Shown piece by piece: positions 24,632 to 33,954 of a stretch of DNA of 64,000 nt. The notes below the pieces were generated by a model, which saw only the letters and a list, made by a program, of their open reading frames with translations, did not search any database and was not told where the DNA came from. Within the stretch, counting starts at the first letter, position 1. Every line of letters starts with the position of its first letter. This stretch comes from Ardenticatenales bacterium (GTDB lineage Bacteria; Chloroflexota; Anaerolineae; Promineifilales; Promineifilaceae): NCBI GenBank assembly GCA_020634515.1, contig JACKBL010000002.1:1-64000 (forward strand), read 5' to 3'. A program made the position numbers and the translations under genes.

Positions 24632-25426
24632 ATGAACATCTTTCTTCGAGAATTGAGAGCGAATTTGAAATCTTTGATCATCTGGTGCGTGATCGTCGTC
24701 TTGTTTGTGCTGGTAGGGTTTTCCAAATTTACGGCGTATTACAATAATCCAGAACTGCTGGCAATCCTGGACAGTATGCCCCAGGCTGCGCTCGCCGCGT
24801 TCAACCTGAGCGCGTTCAACCTGACGACGTTGACGGGCTTTTTCGGCGTGATGTATACCTACTTCGCCCTGCTTTTATCGGTTGCCGCGGCGATGTGGGG
24901 CAGCGATATCATCTCAAAAGAGGAGCGGGACAAAACGGTGGAGTTTTCGCTCACGCTGCCGGTCACGCGCAGCCGGTTGATCACGGCGAAAACGGCCGCG
25001 GTCGTCTTGAACTGTGCGATTTTGTTGCTCGTGACCTGGGGCGCTACCGTCGTCGGCGCGCGGGATTTCCAACCGGACGGTAAATTCTATGGCTTCCTTT
25101 CGCTGGGGATGCCGGCAATTTTCATCATGCAGTTGATCTTTGTTGCCGTCGGAATTTTCCTGGGATGCACCATGAAACGACACAAACGCGCCGGGTCTCT
25201 GGCCGTCTCCGTCTTGCTCGTCACCTACATCCTTTCGATCATAGCCACACTGAGCAAGAATCTTGAATTTCTCAAATACTTCACACCTTTCAAGTATTTT
25301 GATCCGGCCACGCTGTTGCACGATGCCCGCATTGCGCCCCTCTATTTGCTCCTCTCCGCGGCTATTGTGGTGGTCGCCCTGGCAGGCGCCTACCTGGGCT
25401 ACGGCAGGAGAGATTTGTACATCTAG
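24632..25426 (+). CDS. ABC-2 type permease, second subunit
   Basis: 264 residues, six hydrophobic segments. MNIFLRELRANLKSLIIWCVIVVLFV parallels the opening of the preceding permease, and SKEERDKTVEFSLTLPVTRSRLITAKTAA is the matching cytosolic coupling segment. GGAGAAGAAA lies just ahead of the ATG. Third and last gene of the exporter operon; the 114-bp tandem array begins right after its stop. Confidence 0.9.
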   Translation: MNIFLRELRANLKSLIIWCVIVVLFVLVGFSKFTAYYNNPELLAILDSMPQAALAAFNLSAFNLTTLTGFFGVMYTYFALLLSVAAAMWGSDIISKEERDKTVEFSLTLPVTRSRLITAKTAAVVLNCAILLLVTWGATVVGARDFQPDGKFYGFLSLGMPAIFIMQLIFVAVGIFLGCTMKRHKRAGSLAVSVLLVTYILSIIATLSKNLEFLKYFTPFKYFDPATLLHDARIAPLYLLLSAAIVVVALAGAYLGYGRRDLYI

Positions 25427-25427
25427 T

Positions 25428-26240
25428 GTCATGTCAAGGGCGTTTGATGGGAAACCGTAGGTCAATTCGCTGAATTGACCGGACAAGACAGCGTCTTGTC
25501 CTACGGCGCGTATCCATCGTTTTCTGCGTGACGGCACACGAGTGTCCTGTCGAGGATGTTTGATGGGAAACCGTAGGTCAATTCGCTGAATTGACCGACA
25601 AGACAGCGTCTTGTCCTACGGCGGTATCCATCGTTTTCTGCGTGACGGCACACGAGTGTCCTGTCAAGGCGTTTGATGGGAAACCGTAGGTCAATTCGCT
25701 GATTGACCGGACAAGACAGCGTCTTGTCCTACGGCGCGTATCCATCGTTTTCGCGTGACGGCACGAGTGTTCTGTCGAGGATGTTTGATGGGAAACCGTA
25801 GGTCAATTCGCTGAATTGACCGGACAAGACAGCGTCTTGTCCTACGGCGCGTTTCCATCGTTTTATGCTTGACGGCACGAGTGTCCTGTCGAGGATGTTT
25901 GATGGAAACCGTAGGTCAATTCGCTGATTGACCGGACAAGACAGCGTCTTGTCCTACGGCGTGTATCCATCGTTTTATGTGACGGCACACGAGTGTCCTG
26001 TCGAGGATGTTTGATGGGAAACCGTAGGTCAATTCGCTGAATTGACCGGACAAGACAGCGTCTTGTCCTACGGCGTGTATCCATCGTTTTATGCGTGACG
26101 GCACACGAGTGTCCTGTCGAGGGCGTTTGATGGGAAACCGTAGGTCAATTCGCTGAATTGACCGGACAAGACAGCGTCTTGTCCTACGGCGCGTATCCAT
26201 CGTTTTCTGCGTGACAGGACACTAGCGTCTTGTCAACCAC
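25428..26240. repeat. Seven-copy 114-bp tandem repeat with nested palindromes
   Basis: GATGGG-AAACCGTAGG starts recur at 25446, 25562, 25675, 25787, 25901, 26013 and 26129 (periods 112-116). Each unit has GGTCAATTCGC/GAATTGACC and GGACAAGAC/GTCTTGTCC hairpins enclosed by CCGTAGG/CCTACGG, then a CATCGTTTT spacer and GACGGCACACGAGTGTC. Copies differ by one- or two-base losses mainly inside the first palindrome. No gene is supported here: frames on the minus strand only repeat the unit. Confidence 0.95.
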
Positions 26241-26252
26241 AATGTGATGGAT

Positions 26253-26308
26253 TGCCCGGAAGCTGTTTACGAGACAGCGCCGGCCTGCGCGTGAGCTTCC
26301 GGGAAGGT
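26253..26308. repeat. Family A palindromic repeat
   Basis: TTGCCCGGAAGCT and AGCTTCCGGGAAGGT form the ends of a 56-bp unit directly after the tandem array. Confidence 0.8.
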
Positions 26309-26312
26309 TCGT

Positions 26313-26400
26313 TGTAACTATTCACGTCTCCGAGAGATTGGACCAATTTTGTAGACATTAACAGGATTTAACCAGAGCATATTGGTCCAATCTGGGCAGA
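26313..26400. repeat. Family B repeat, degenerate
   Basis: TTGGACCAATTTT and ATATTGGTCCAATCTGG lie about 60 bases apart as inverted cores; a TAACTATT end resembles the GTAACTACTA terminus of the full copy at 36481. Confidence 0.65.
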
Positions 26401-26509
26401 TGACCTGTATAGTCGCGGTTCGTTTTTGTATGCAATCACGACGATTGACACATTCCGGAAGGAACCGGTTCTCCCGCGGATGAAGGTGACCGACGAAAGG
26501 AGATCACTA

Positions 26510-26785
26510 ATGGGTAAAGAAGTAAGGTTGTTCAAAAGCGAAGAACGGATGAATCGTCCCGATGTGAGCGCGTTCTTGCATCAACTGGCTGACAAGCTGG
26601 CGGAAGGCCAGGTTGTGCTACGCCAGGGTAATGAAGAGATCACGCTGCAGCTTCCACACAGCCTAATTCTGGAAATTCAGGTGGAAGACGAAGATAAGAA
26701 GTCGAAAGGAATGCAGCACAGCCTTGAAGTGGAGATCAAGTGGTTTGACGACGATGGTCAGGGCGAGCCTTTGCAACTAGGATAG
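26510..26785 (+). CDS. Amphi-Trp domain protein
   Basis: A 91-residue cytoplasmic protein. Start set at the ATG preceded by AAGGAG; the open frame extends upstream without a better start. MGKEVRLFKSEERMNRPDVSAFLHQLADKLAEG followed by VVLRQGNEEITLQLP and LEVEIKWFDDD is the amphi-Trp pattern, a small domain named for conserved Trp at the end of an amphipathic strand. Its role is not known; members often stand alone, as here. Confidence 0.85.
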   Translation: MGKEVRLFKSEERMNRPDVSAFLHQLADKLAEGQVVLRQGNEEITLQLPHSLILEIQVEDEDKKSKGMQHSLEVEIKWFDDDGQGEPLQLG

Positions 26786-26803
26786 GCCTGGGACTTTCTA
26801 TCA

Positions 26804-26838
26804 AACCTTCCCGGAAGCTCGACAACTTCCGGGAAGGT
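26804..26838. repeat. Family A palindromic repeat, short form
   Basis: ACCTTCCCGGAAGCT and ACTTCCGGGAAGGT separated by six bases; it separates two convergent genes and could serve as a terminator. Confidence 0.8.
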
Positions 26839-26852
26839 GACCAGGACCTGGC

Positions 26853-28847
26853 TCAGACCACTTCAATGATGGTCCAGAGGAATTGCCCGAAGGGGTTGCC
26901 CTGGGGATCGAGCAGCCGCCAGTCACTGCGATAGATACCGGGCGTTGTGGGGGCGATGAGTTCAAGCGAAAGCTCGACGAGTGCGCCGGGGGAGACAAGG
27001 GGGAGTGGGCGCTGGAGGATGGGGGTCAGGGGAATGCCGGCAGCAAAGCTAATCGCAAATCCCGGTTCCCACGTCGTATTACCGTTGTTGCGCACTGCCC
27101 ACGTCTTCGTAAACGTCTCTCCCGGCTGCATCCGCTTCCCATCGGGAATCGTCACGTCGTTCATGAAAGTAATGTCATGCACGGCGGGCACAACCTGAAT
27201 CAACACGAAAAAGAAGTCGCCAAACGGCTGTCCGGTGGGATCTGCCAGCATCCAATCGCCGCGGTAGATGCCCGGAATGCCCGGCGCGCGAAATGTAACG
27301 GACAAATCACCCTCGGCTCCTGGCGAAATTGCCGGCACGGGATGACCAATCCCATCCAGCAATTCATTAGCGTGATGCACCAGCGTACAACCCGCCTTCC
27401 ACGTACGCTCCCCAATGTTGCGCGCGCGCCAGGTCTTCACGAATTGGGACCCGGCCACTATCACGCTGTTGTCGGGAATCGTCACGTCGTTCACGTAAAT
27501 GCTGTCGAAGCTGCCCATCTCCTCCGGTTCCGGCACGGTGATCGCCACGGTGAATTTGTCGCCAAACGGCTCGCCATTCGGATCGTGTAATTGCCAGCGG
27601 GCGCTGTATGTGCCGGCATTCTGCGGCGCCCGCAGCAGCACGGTAATCTCGGATTCCTGGCCGGGCGACACATCAGGAACCGGCTGCGTCCGATCCTTCG
27701 TCATCGGTCGGCCATTGAGCAGCCGCACCGTGCAGTTCTGATCCCAGGTCAGATCGCCGCTGTTTTGCACCCGCCACGTCTTGCGGAAAAGCTGATTGCC
27801 TTCCACTTCCTCCCCTTCCGCCACAAGCCCGTGCGCCACAAATCGCGCCCCATACGTGCGCGGTGGACGTGGCTGCCGCTTTTGCACGCCGCGCGTCCCT
27901 TCGTTCGCCTCCTCGCCCGGCAGCACCACCAGGGCTGACTCATCCACCACCGTAAACGGGTGCGCCAGCGTAAAATCCCTCACCGGTTGGATCAGCTTTT
28001 GCGCCCGTTGGGCAATATCGCCATATCCACCACCCAGATACCAGATCGCCGCCCCCAGCACCTCGGGAAACTGCGCGTACATCTCCGCCACTTCCCGAAT
28101 GTGCTGCATCGCCGGCGGCACATCGGGCACATTGTTATACTCCCAGCCCCATTCCGTAATCAACACGCGCGGGCGCGGGATACCGTGCTTATCCGCGGCG
28201 CGGAACAACCACTTGAATCCCCCCACCAGAAAACCAGGCTCACGCCAGATGTCGTTGATGCTGTAGCTGTATTCATGCAGCGCCACGCCGAACTGCCGGG
28301 GATGCTCCGCGCACAGTTCCAGATATTGCAGCATCCCATCCGTCTCCCACGCGCCCTGCGTCACGTCAGGCGTCCCCGCGGAAAAGCCAAAAGCGGCGAA
28401 CTTATACCCATCCGCCAGCGCGCGCTGTGCCGTATGCCAGGCAAACTTGCCCAACCAGTCACACCAATTCACCTCCTTGCGCACCTCGTTGATGGTCTCC
28501 ACCCAGGTAATGGCCGGGTCGAGGTTCGCAGGGAAGCGCGGCTTGTGCAACTGCCAATGCGCCGCCGCCGCCGCCTCCGGCTCCAGATCATACCGGGGAA
28601 TATCAAAATGATTGTCGCCGTCCAACTGCCCGGAACGACGAAAGACGGATACATGGGGCACGTCAATGCCCTGCGCCTGATTCTGGCGCACGATGTCCTG
28701 CGCTTCATCCAGACCACGCATCGAATCCGCGGTTTTGATGAAAAATGGGATGCGCTGCTCATTCAACCGCTGCATCCAATCGCCAATACCGGTGGGGTCT
28801 CCCCCTTCCGCCAGGTGAAAGCCTATCTTGTTACGCGCGGTAGCCAT
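26853..28847 (-). CDS. Glycosidase-like barrel with three NBR1-type Ig domains
   Basis: Residues 1-300 look like a clan-A (TIM-barrel) glycoside hydrolase: KIGFHLAEG, WVETINEVRKEVNW (acid/base region), HEYSYS and VLITEWGWEYNN (likely nucleophile Glu). Residues 335-664 contain three repeats of about 110 residues with FRKTWRVQNSGDLTW, FVKTWRARNIGERTW and FTKTWAVRNNGNTTW, the NBR1-like Ig signature, each with PGIYRxxW(M/R)LxDPxGxPFG. No signal peptide is seen, so export, if any, is non-classical. The barrel could be catalytic or only structural. GGAGG precedes the start. Confidence 0.82.
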   Translation of the reverse strand: MATARNKIGFHLAEGGDPTGIGDWMQRLNEQRIPFFIKTADSMRGLDEAQDIVRQNQAQGIDVPHVSVFRRSGQLDGDNHFDIPRYDLEPEAAAAAHWQLHKPRFPANLDPAITWVETINEVRKEVNWCDWLGKFAWHTAQRALADGYKFAAFGFSAGTPDVTQGAWETDGMLQYLELCAEHPRQFGVALHEYSYSINDIWREPGFLVGGFKWLFRAADKHGIPRPRVLITEWGWEYNNVPDVPPAMQHIREVAEMYAQFPEVLGAAIWYLGGGYGDIAQRAQKLIQPVRDFTLAHPFTVVDESALVVLPGEEANEGTRGVQKRQPRPPRTYGARFVAHGLVAEGEEVEGNQLFRKTWRVQNSGDLTWDQNCTVRLLNGRPMTKDRTQPVPDVSPGQESEITVLLRAPQNAGTYSARWQLHDPNGEPFGDKFTVAITVPEPEEMGSFDSIYVNDVTIPDNSVIVAGSQFVKTWRARNIGERTWKAGCTLVHHANELLDGIGHPVPAISPGAEGDLSVTFRAPGIPGIYRGDWMLADPTGQPFGDFFFVLIQVVPAVHDITFMNDVTIPDGKRMQPGETFTKTWAVRNNGNTTWEPGFAISFAAGIPLTPILQRPLPLVSPGALVELSLELIAPTTPGIYRSDWRLLDPQGNPFGQFLWTIIEVV

Positions 28848-28927
28848 GGGGTTCCTCCAAAAAGTGTTGTACGCTGACCAGCAAACGGGAAACGAGCGTC
28901 AGCGAGTTTTCTTTTGGTTATAAGGGG

Positions 28928-29016
28928 GTAGCTGCTAAGCCAGATCAGACCAATTCTCTCTGGTGAAAATGATCATTGAGCGCGTGAAATTGGTCCAATT
29001 TCCAGAGAGCGTTTAC
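28928..29016. repeat. Family B MITE-like repeat
   Basis: GGTAGCTGCTAAGCCAGATC at one end and CCAGAGAGCGTTTAC at the other, with ACCAATT and AATTGGTCC internal arms. It is an inverted relative of the 95-bp unit at 36481-36575. Confidence 0.8.
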
Positions 29017-29050
29017 ATAAGGGGAATGGGGGTTGACAGGACGGGTGGTT

Positions 29051-29794
29051 TTAGGCGCGCCCATCGGAGTCGGGATCGTCTGGATCGTAGAGGTCAAAAT
29101 CGAAGGCGTCGAAATTGATATCCGTGAGGCGGATCATGTCTTCGGGGTATTCCAGGTCGCCGTAATCAATGACCAGATGGTCATCGTCGGCTGATTCCTC
29201 ATTAAGAGCAGGCGCGCGTCGGTCAGCAAGTGAGCGAGCAATGAGCGCGCCCCCAATGAAGCCAAAGAGGTGCATTTGCCAGGAAACACCCATTATCAGG
29301 GGAAACACGCCCCAAATAAAGCTGCCATAAAGAAGGATGACAACCAGGGCGCTGCTCATGGCAACAAGACTGCGTTCATAGACGGCCCGCAGCAGCAGGA
29401 AGCCAAAATAACCGAAGACCACGCCACTGGCGCCAATGTGGATGGAGTTGGGCGCACCGAAAATCCAGGCGCCCAGGCCGCTGCTGACCATGACGACCAG
29501 CGTGACAATGAGGTAGTCACTCCAGCCACGCACCAGGATCAACCAGCCAAGAAAAGCAAACGGAACGCTGTTCGTTGCCAGGTGAGCGAAGTTGGCGTGC
29601 AAGAAGGGAGCAAAGAGGATGCCGCGTAATCCTAACAGATGGTGCGGCCAGACGCCAAATTGATCCAGCCCGCCACGGAAAAGGAAGGTGTCCGCTGCCT
29701 CGGTGAGCCACATGAACAGCAGAACACTGCCGATGAGGGCGACTTGTAATGTGAAGCTGCGGGCAATGCGGCGTTGCCAGGGTAGAGCGTCCAT
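29051..29794 (-). CDS. Rhomboid-family intramembrane serine protease
   Basis: Six membrane helices. The catalytic pair is visible: Ser123 in GASGVVFG and His175 in SWQMHLFGFIGG, with the HANFAHLATNS loop corresponding to the conserved His-Asn region of helix 2. Cleaves within or near membrane helices of other proteins. The C-terminal 55 residues are strongly acidic (DDDHLVIDYGDLEYPEDM, DFDLYDPDDPDSDGRA), a soluble tail of unknown use. Monocistronic. Confidence 0.93.
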   Translation of the reverse strand: MDALPWQRRIARSFTLQVALIGSVLLFMWLTEAADTFLFRGGLDQFGVWPHHLLGLRGILFAPFLHANFAHLATNSVPFAFLGWLILVRGWSDYLIVTLVVMVSSGLGAWIFGAPNSIHIGASGVVFGYFGFLLLRAVYERSLVAMSSALVVILLYGSFIWGVFPLIMGVSWQMHLFGFIGGALIARSLADRRAPALNEESADDDHLVIDYGDLEYPEDMIRLTDINFDAFDFDLYDPDDPDSDGRA

Positions 29795-29846
29795 AAGTGT
29801 ATTGTATGACTTGCGCCTGATCAGGCAACTACAAAATGGGCGGAAG

Positions 29847-30011
29847 GGTGCGCGGGGCTTTTGTGGGCACCGTCATTTTTGTGGGGCGAATACTATTCCG
29901 CGCCAGGGCGCTTCGCCCCCCGCCCTGGACTCGGGCGGAAACAACTTGTGTTGCCCGTATTTCTGTGAGCGGCAATGGGCTTATGGGTTATCAACAAAAG
30001 TTCCGCGCACC
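29847..30011 (+). repeat. 165-bp MITE-like element, copy 1
   Basis: Ends GGTGCGCGGGGCTTTTGT and ACAAAAGTTCCGCGCACC are inverted repeats. Inside are GACTCGGGCGGAAACAACTT and TTATGGGTTATCAACAAAAG, both found in the inverted copy at 50569-50840. No coding capacity. Confidence 0.85.
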
Positions 30012-30108
30012 CGGACGGAAAGATTCGCGCCGGGGTGCTGCATTGCCCCCGCCTATTCCCTCTGGTAAGATTCGTGCAAGGGTTGAACCATCGTAATCAT
30101 TCTCAACC

Positions 30109-30187
30109 GCCTGCCCGGAAGCTGTCTTGATGCCAAATGATTTGAATGATGAGGCGTTTTGGGCTTGAAATGGCGCTTCCGGGAAGA
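30109..30187. repeat. Family A palindromic repeat
   Basis: GCCTGCCCGGAAGCT at one end, GCGCTTCCGGGAAGA at the other, 79 bp. It sits with the MITE-like copy in a 509-bp gene-free spacer (29795-30303). Confidence 0.8.
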
Positions 30188-30303
30188 ACATTGGGATCAT
30201 AGAATCGTTACAAACCCGGTTTTTTGCAAAGCCCAGAGGCTGTTTTTTTCGGTGTTCTCAGCGACCCACCACCCTCTCACCCTCTTTTCAACGGAGACGC
30301 CAG

Positions 30304-31248
30304 ATGAATCATTTGCAATCGTTTGCCAACCGCGTCATTGATAACGTCGAAAACGTGATTATCGGCAAGCGTGGCGCCATTGAAATGTTGATGGTGTCCA
30401 TTCTGTGTGAAGGGCACGTCCTGTTGGAAGATGTGCCGGGCGTGGGCAAGACAATGCTGGCGCGAGCGTTGGCGGTTTCACTGGGGGTTCAGTTTAAGCG
30501 GTTGCAATGCACGCCGGATTTGCTGCCGAATGATGTCACGGGCGTGTCGATTTTCGATCAACAGACGCGCGCGTTTAATTTCATTCCGGGCCCGGCGTTT
30601 ACGAATATCTTGCTGGCGGATGAGATCAATCGAGCGACGCCGCGCACGCAGTCGGCGCTGTTGGAAAGCATGGGCGAGCGGCAAATTACGGTAGACGGGG
30701 TGACACGCCCGCTGGAACGACCGTTTTTTGTGCTGGCAACGCAGAATCCGATTGAGTATGAGGGGACGTTTCCGCTGCCGGAAGCGCAGTTGGACCGCTT
30801 CTTTATGCGCCTGAGCCTGGGGTATCTGGATGAAGAGACGGAAGGCCAGATGCTGTTGAACCTGGGGCGTGAGCATCCGATTGAGCGGTTGCAGGCGGTG
30901 GTGGATGGGCGGGAATTGCCTGATCTGGCGCGCCAGGTCTGGGATGTGCATGTGGATGATACGGTCCGCCGCTACATTGTGCGCCTGACTGCCGGCACGC
31001 GGAAACACCGGGACCTGATTGTGGGGGCCAGCCCGCGCGGTTCTCATGCTTTGTATCGGGGAAGTCAGGCATATGCCGGCATTCACGGCCGCGATTACGT
31101 GCTCCCCGACGATGTTAAAAAACTTGTCCCCCTCATCCTCGCCCACCGCTGCCTCGTCCACCCCGAAAGCGCCCTCCGCGGCGTCCTCATCAACGACATT
31201 CTCAAACGCCTCATTAAAGAGACCCCCCTCGACCTCACCATCGACTGA
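30304..31248 (+). CDS. MoxR-family AAA+ ATPase
   Basis: 314 residues. Walker A VPGVGKT near 44-50, Walker B NILLADEINRATPRTQSALLESMGE, sensor 1 ATQNPIEYEGTFPLPEAQLDRFF, and arginine-finger region match MoxR. MoxR ATPases act as chaperones that mature or activate metal- or VWA-containing complexes. The DUF58 gene that follows (after 48 bases) is the usual partner. TGCCGGCA at 31076 encodes part of YAGIH, and third positions switch from G to C there. Confidence 0.94.
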   Translation: MNHLQSFANRVIDNVENVIIGKRGAIEMLMVSILCEGHVLLEDVPGVGKTMLARALAVSLGVQFKRLQCTPDLLPNDVTGVSIFDQQTRAFNFIPGPAFTNILLADEINRATPRTQSALLESMGERQITVDGVTRPLERPFFVLATQNPIEYEGTFPLPEAQLDRFFMRLSLGYLDEETEGQMLLNLGREHPIERLQAVVDGRELPDLARQVWDVHVDDTVRRYIVRLTAGTRKHRDLIVGASPRGSHALYRGSQAYAGIHGRDYVLPDDVKKLVPLILAHRCLVHPESALRGVLINDILKRLIKETPLDLTID

Positions 31249-31296
31249 AAACCATCAACGGAAAACCGTCAACGAGAAACCACCAACTTCCCTCCC

Positions 31297-32574
31297 ATGC
31301 TCTACCTGATCTTCCTCTTCCTGGCAATCGCCATCCTCCTGCGGATCGACTTCGTTTATTACATCGTCTACGTCTGCCTCGGCGTCTATGCCTGGAGCCG
31401 CTGGTATCCCGGACATGCGCTGCGCCATCTGCGCGTCGCCCGCCAATACAACGACCACGCCTTTCTGGGGGAGGAAATTAACGTACGCCTGGAGATAGAA
31501 AACAGCAGCCGCCTGCCGCTCCCCTGGCTGCAACTGACCGACGCCATCCCCCTCGGCCTGCGCAAAGGCTCGCAAATTCACACGGCGATCGCCCTGCGTG
31601 GACGGGAAACCCGGCAACTAACCTACACCGCCCAGGCATACCGGCGCGGCTACTACCGGCTAGGCCCCACCTATATGCAGTTGGGCGATCTGTTTGGCTT
31701 CGCCCAACGAGAAGCGCATCTCAGAGCATCTTACCTGACCATCTACCCCAGAATCACGCCGCTGGCGCAGTTGGGCCTCCCTTCCCGCCTCCCATTTGGC
31801 ACGCTGCCCAGCCGCCAGCGCCTCTTTGAAGACCCTGCCCGGCCCATGGGCGTGCGCCCCTTTCGCTCCGGCGATTCGCTGCGCCAGGTCAACTGGAAAG
31901 TGAGCGCCAGCAAGGAAGCGCTTCTGGTAAAGACGCTCGAGCCGGCTATCTCCCTGGAAGCGGCGCTGCTGCTCAACCTGAACGCGAACGATTATCATGA
32001 CCGATATTATGGGCCAGAATGGACCGTGGAAATCGCCGCGTCGCTGGCCGCGCACCTGGTGGAGAAGCGGCAGGCGGTGGGCTTGATTAGCAATGGCGCG
32101 GACCCGCTGCGCGTAGAAGGCGGTGAACAGGATGACCCTGGCTTTGATCAGGAAAGCGGGCGGCTGCTGCTGCGCACGGAGACGCCCACGGAAACCGATT
32201 GGCACCTGGGGCATCCGCTGGGCCGCGCCGCGGGCCTGATGCCCACGCCCATCCACCCGCACGCGGGCCGCGCCCACCTGATGAAGTTATTGGAACTGCT
32301 GGCGCGGCTGGAGGCGGACGATACCGTCTATTTTCCGCTCTGGATTCCCCGTGCCTGTCTGGGCCTCAGTTGGGGCGTGACCATTCTCGTGCTCACGCCA
32401 CGCGGCGACCTGGAAACGTGCCAGGCGCTGCACCGTCTCACCCGTAGCGGGTATAATCCTGTGTTAATCCTCGTAGAGCGGCAGCCCTCCTTCGGTCAGG
32501 TACAGGAGCGCGCCCGTCGCCTCGGCTTCACCGCCTACGAAGTCGCCAATCAGGAAGACTTTCACCGTTGGTGA
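31297..32574 (+). CDS. DUF58 membrane protein, MoxR partner
   Basis: 425 residues. Two N-terminal hydrophobic segments (YLIFLFLAIAILL and FVYYIVYVCLGVYAW) anchor a large soluble part with an immunoglobulin-like region (ENSSRLPLPWLQLTDAIP) and the DUF58 signature RPFRSGDSLRQVNWK near residue 190, which opens a VWA-like fold. Pairs with MoxR to form an AAA-VWA chaperone system. No recognisable ribosome site precedes the ATG at 31297, so coupling with moxR is possible. No transglutaminase gene follows, unlike many clusters. Confidence 0.9.
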   Translation: MLYLIFLFLAIAILLRIDFVYYIVYVCLGVYAWSRWYPGHALRHLRVARQYNDHAFLGEEINVRLEIENSSRLPLPWLQLTDAIPLGLRKGSQIHTAIALRGRETRQLTYTAQAYRRGYYRLGPTYMQLGDLFGFAQREAHLRASYLTIYPRITPLAQLGLPSRLPFGTLPSRQRLFEDPARPMGVRPFRSGDSLRQVNWKVSASKEALLVKTLEPAISLEAALLLNLNANDYHDRYYGPEWTVEIAASLAAHLVEKRQAVGLISNGADPLRVEGGEQDDPGFDQESGRLLLRTETPTETDWHLGHPLGRAAGLMPTPIHPHAGRAHLMKLLELLARLEADDTVYFPLWIPRACLGLSWGVTILVLTPRGDLETCQALHRLTRSGYNPVLILVERQPSFGQVQERARRLGFTAYEVANQEDFHRW

Positions 32575-32720
32575 GTGGCCGGTGTGCGAGTGGTGGGTGT
32601 GCGAACGGCGGGTTTGCAGGGATGCGGGTTTGCGGGCAGGCAAGCGGGTACATGCACTCGCCCCTCGTCCTTCTTAAGGGCGCATCCGTATTTTAGATTG
32701 GAAATAATGGATGCGCTGGA

Positions 32721-32768
32721 AGGGTTCTTGCTTATTGGATAGGCCAAAGTTAATTTTGCACGAACCCT
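32721..32768. repeat. 48-bp palindrome-ended repeat (family D), copy 2
   Basis: AGGGTTC and GAACCCT flank TTGGATAGGCCAAAGTTAA; same length and layout as 22809-22856. It ends 14 bases before the patatin start codon, so it lies in its leader or promoter. Confidence 0.8.
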
Positions 32769-32782
32769 AAGGGATCATAACG

Positions 32783-33673
32783 ATGAAATGTCCTAAGATA
32801 GCACTGGTACTCGGTGGCGGAGGCAGCCGTGGGCTGGCTCATGTGGGCGTGTTGCAGGTATTGCAGCGCGAGCAGATTCCGATTGATATGATTGTGGGCA
32901 CAAGTATGGGGGGGATAGTGGGCGCGGCGTACGCGCTGGGGATGTCGCCGGGAGAGATTGCGCGGGGATTGCAGGCGGCGATGTCTCTGAGTTATCCGAA
33001 AGTGCCGGCATTACGTGATCTCAAACTCTTCTCCGCGCGCGCCCGGCAGGACCGATTCGGGATGCAGTTGAAACTGGCTTTGGGGGACAAAAACTTCAGC
33101 GACCTGCGCATCCCCATCATTCTCATGGCCGTGGATATGCTCAGCGGCAAGGAAATACAGTTGAAAGAGGGGGCGTTAGTGCCGGCATTACTCGCAACCT
33201 CCGCCGTCCCTGGCCTCTTTCCCCCCGTCGTCATGGGGCGCCATCAACTCGCCGACGGCGGCGTCATCGACAGCCTCGCCACCCACGTCGCCCACGCCCA
33301 CGGCGCACGCAAAATCATCGCCGTAGACGTACACCCTCCCCTGGCCTCCGAAGACCCATGGCACGACCCCGTCAGCGCCATCGTCGGTTTCCAACTACCT
33401 ATCCCTTCCCTCACCAGCGGAGACGAATTCCTGCGCGGCCCCACGCTGATGCAAGCCATGTGGCGCTCCGTGCGCGTCATGACCTGGCATCTACACGAGG
33501 AACGGCTGATTAATCATCCCCCCACCATCCTCATGCGCCCAGACATCACGGGCGTCGGTTCGCTGGACTTCAAGGACCTGGATAACCCCATTGCCGCCGG
33601 CGTGGCCGAGGCGGAAAAACATCTGCCCGCGCTGCGCCAACTCCTGGCCGACGTGCCACAAAACGTTCCTTGA
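32783..33673 (+). CDS. Patatin-like phospholipase
   Basis: Lipid acyl hydrolase of 296 residues with a Ser-Asp dyad: oxyanion GGGGSRG (11-17), nucleophile Ser41 in GTSMGG and Asp158 in ADGG. No signal peptide, so cytosolic or peripheral at the inner face. The C-terminal third, with HPPTILMRPDITGVG, is typical of RssA-like bacterial patatins. At 33180 a TGCCGGCA marks a sharp change from G-rich to C-rich codons inside the gene. Confidence 0.92.
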   Translation: MKCPKIALVLGGGGSRGLAHVGVLQVLQREQIPIDMIVGTSMGGIVGAAYALGMSPGEIARGLQAAMSLSYPKVPALRDLKLFSARARQDRFGMQLKLALGDKNFSDLRIPIILMAVDMLSGKEIQLKEGALVPALLATSAVPGLFPPVVMGRHQLADGGVIDSLATHVAHAHGARKIIAVDVHPPLASEDPWHDPVSAIVGFQLPIPSLTSGDEFLRGPTLMQAMWRSVRVMTWHLHEERLINHPPTILMRPDITGVGSLDFKDLDNPIAAGVAEAEKHLPALRQLLADVPQNVP

Positions 33674-33692
33674 CACCGCCCGCGCGGGGATC

Positions 33693-33899
33693 TCACCCCA
33701 ACTGGTCTACATATTTCTGCAATTCCCGCTGCCGAATTTTCTCGTATTGGTCGGGAATAATCTCCGCCATTTCCGCATCCGTCAGGCGCACGCGCAGAAT
33801 ATCCAGAGCATCTTCGGGGTTCTGCCCATAGGCCAGTTTCCTCTTTCCATTCTTCATCAGGAAGAGATACATATAGTGTGGATTACTAAAACTGCTCAC
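33693..33899 (-). CDS. Small conserved-looking hypothetical protein
   Basis: 68 residues from a GTG start with GGTGGAG ahead. Mixed charged sequence (MKNGKRKLAYGQNPEDALDILRVRLTDAEMAEIIPDQYEKI) with one likely beta-hairpin and a C-terminal helix; no known motif. It lies 55 bases upstream of the radical SAM stop on the same strand, and ends 20 bases from the convergent patatin gene. Codon use is like its neighbours, so I regard it as a real gene. Confidence 0.6.
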   Translation of the reverse strand: MSSFSNPHYMYLFLMKNGKRKLAYGQNPEDALDILRVRLTDAEMAEIIPDQYEKIRQRELQKYVDQLG

Positions 33900-33954
33900 G
33901 TTGTCTCCACCATCCTGGAACTTTGCCGCTTTCAGGATGGTCCACGGCAGGACA

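Noticed and set aside
25863..26200. Minus-strand frames with a repeated MDTRRRTRRCLVRS motif
   Set aside because: They only translate the tandem repeat, have no ribosome site and break at repeat variants.
25428..26240. CRISPR array
   Set aside because: The unit is about 114 bp with no unique spacers; the whole unit repeats, and no cas genes are near.
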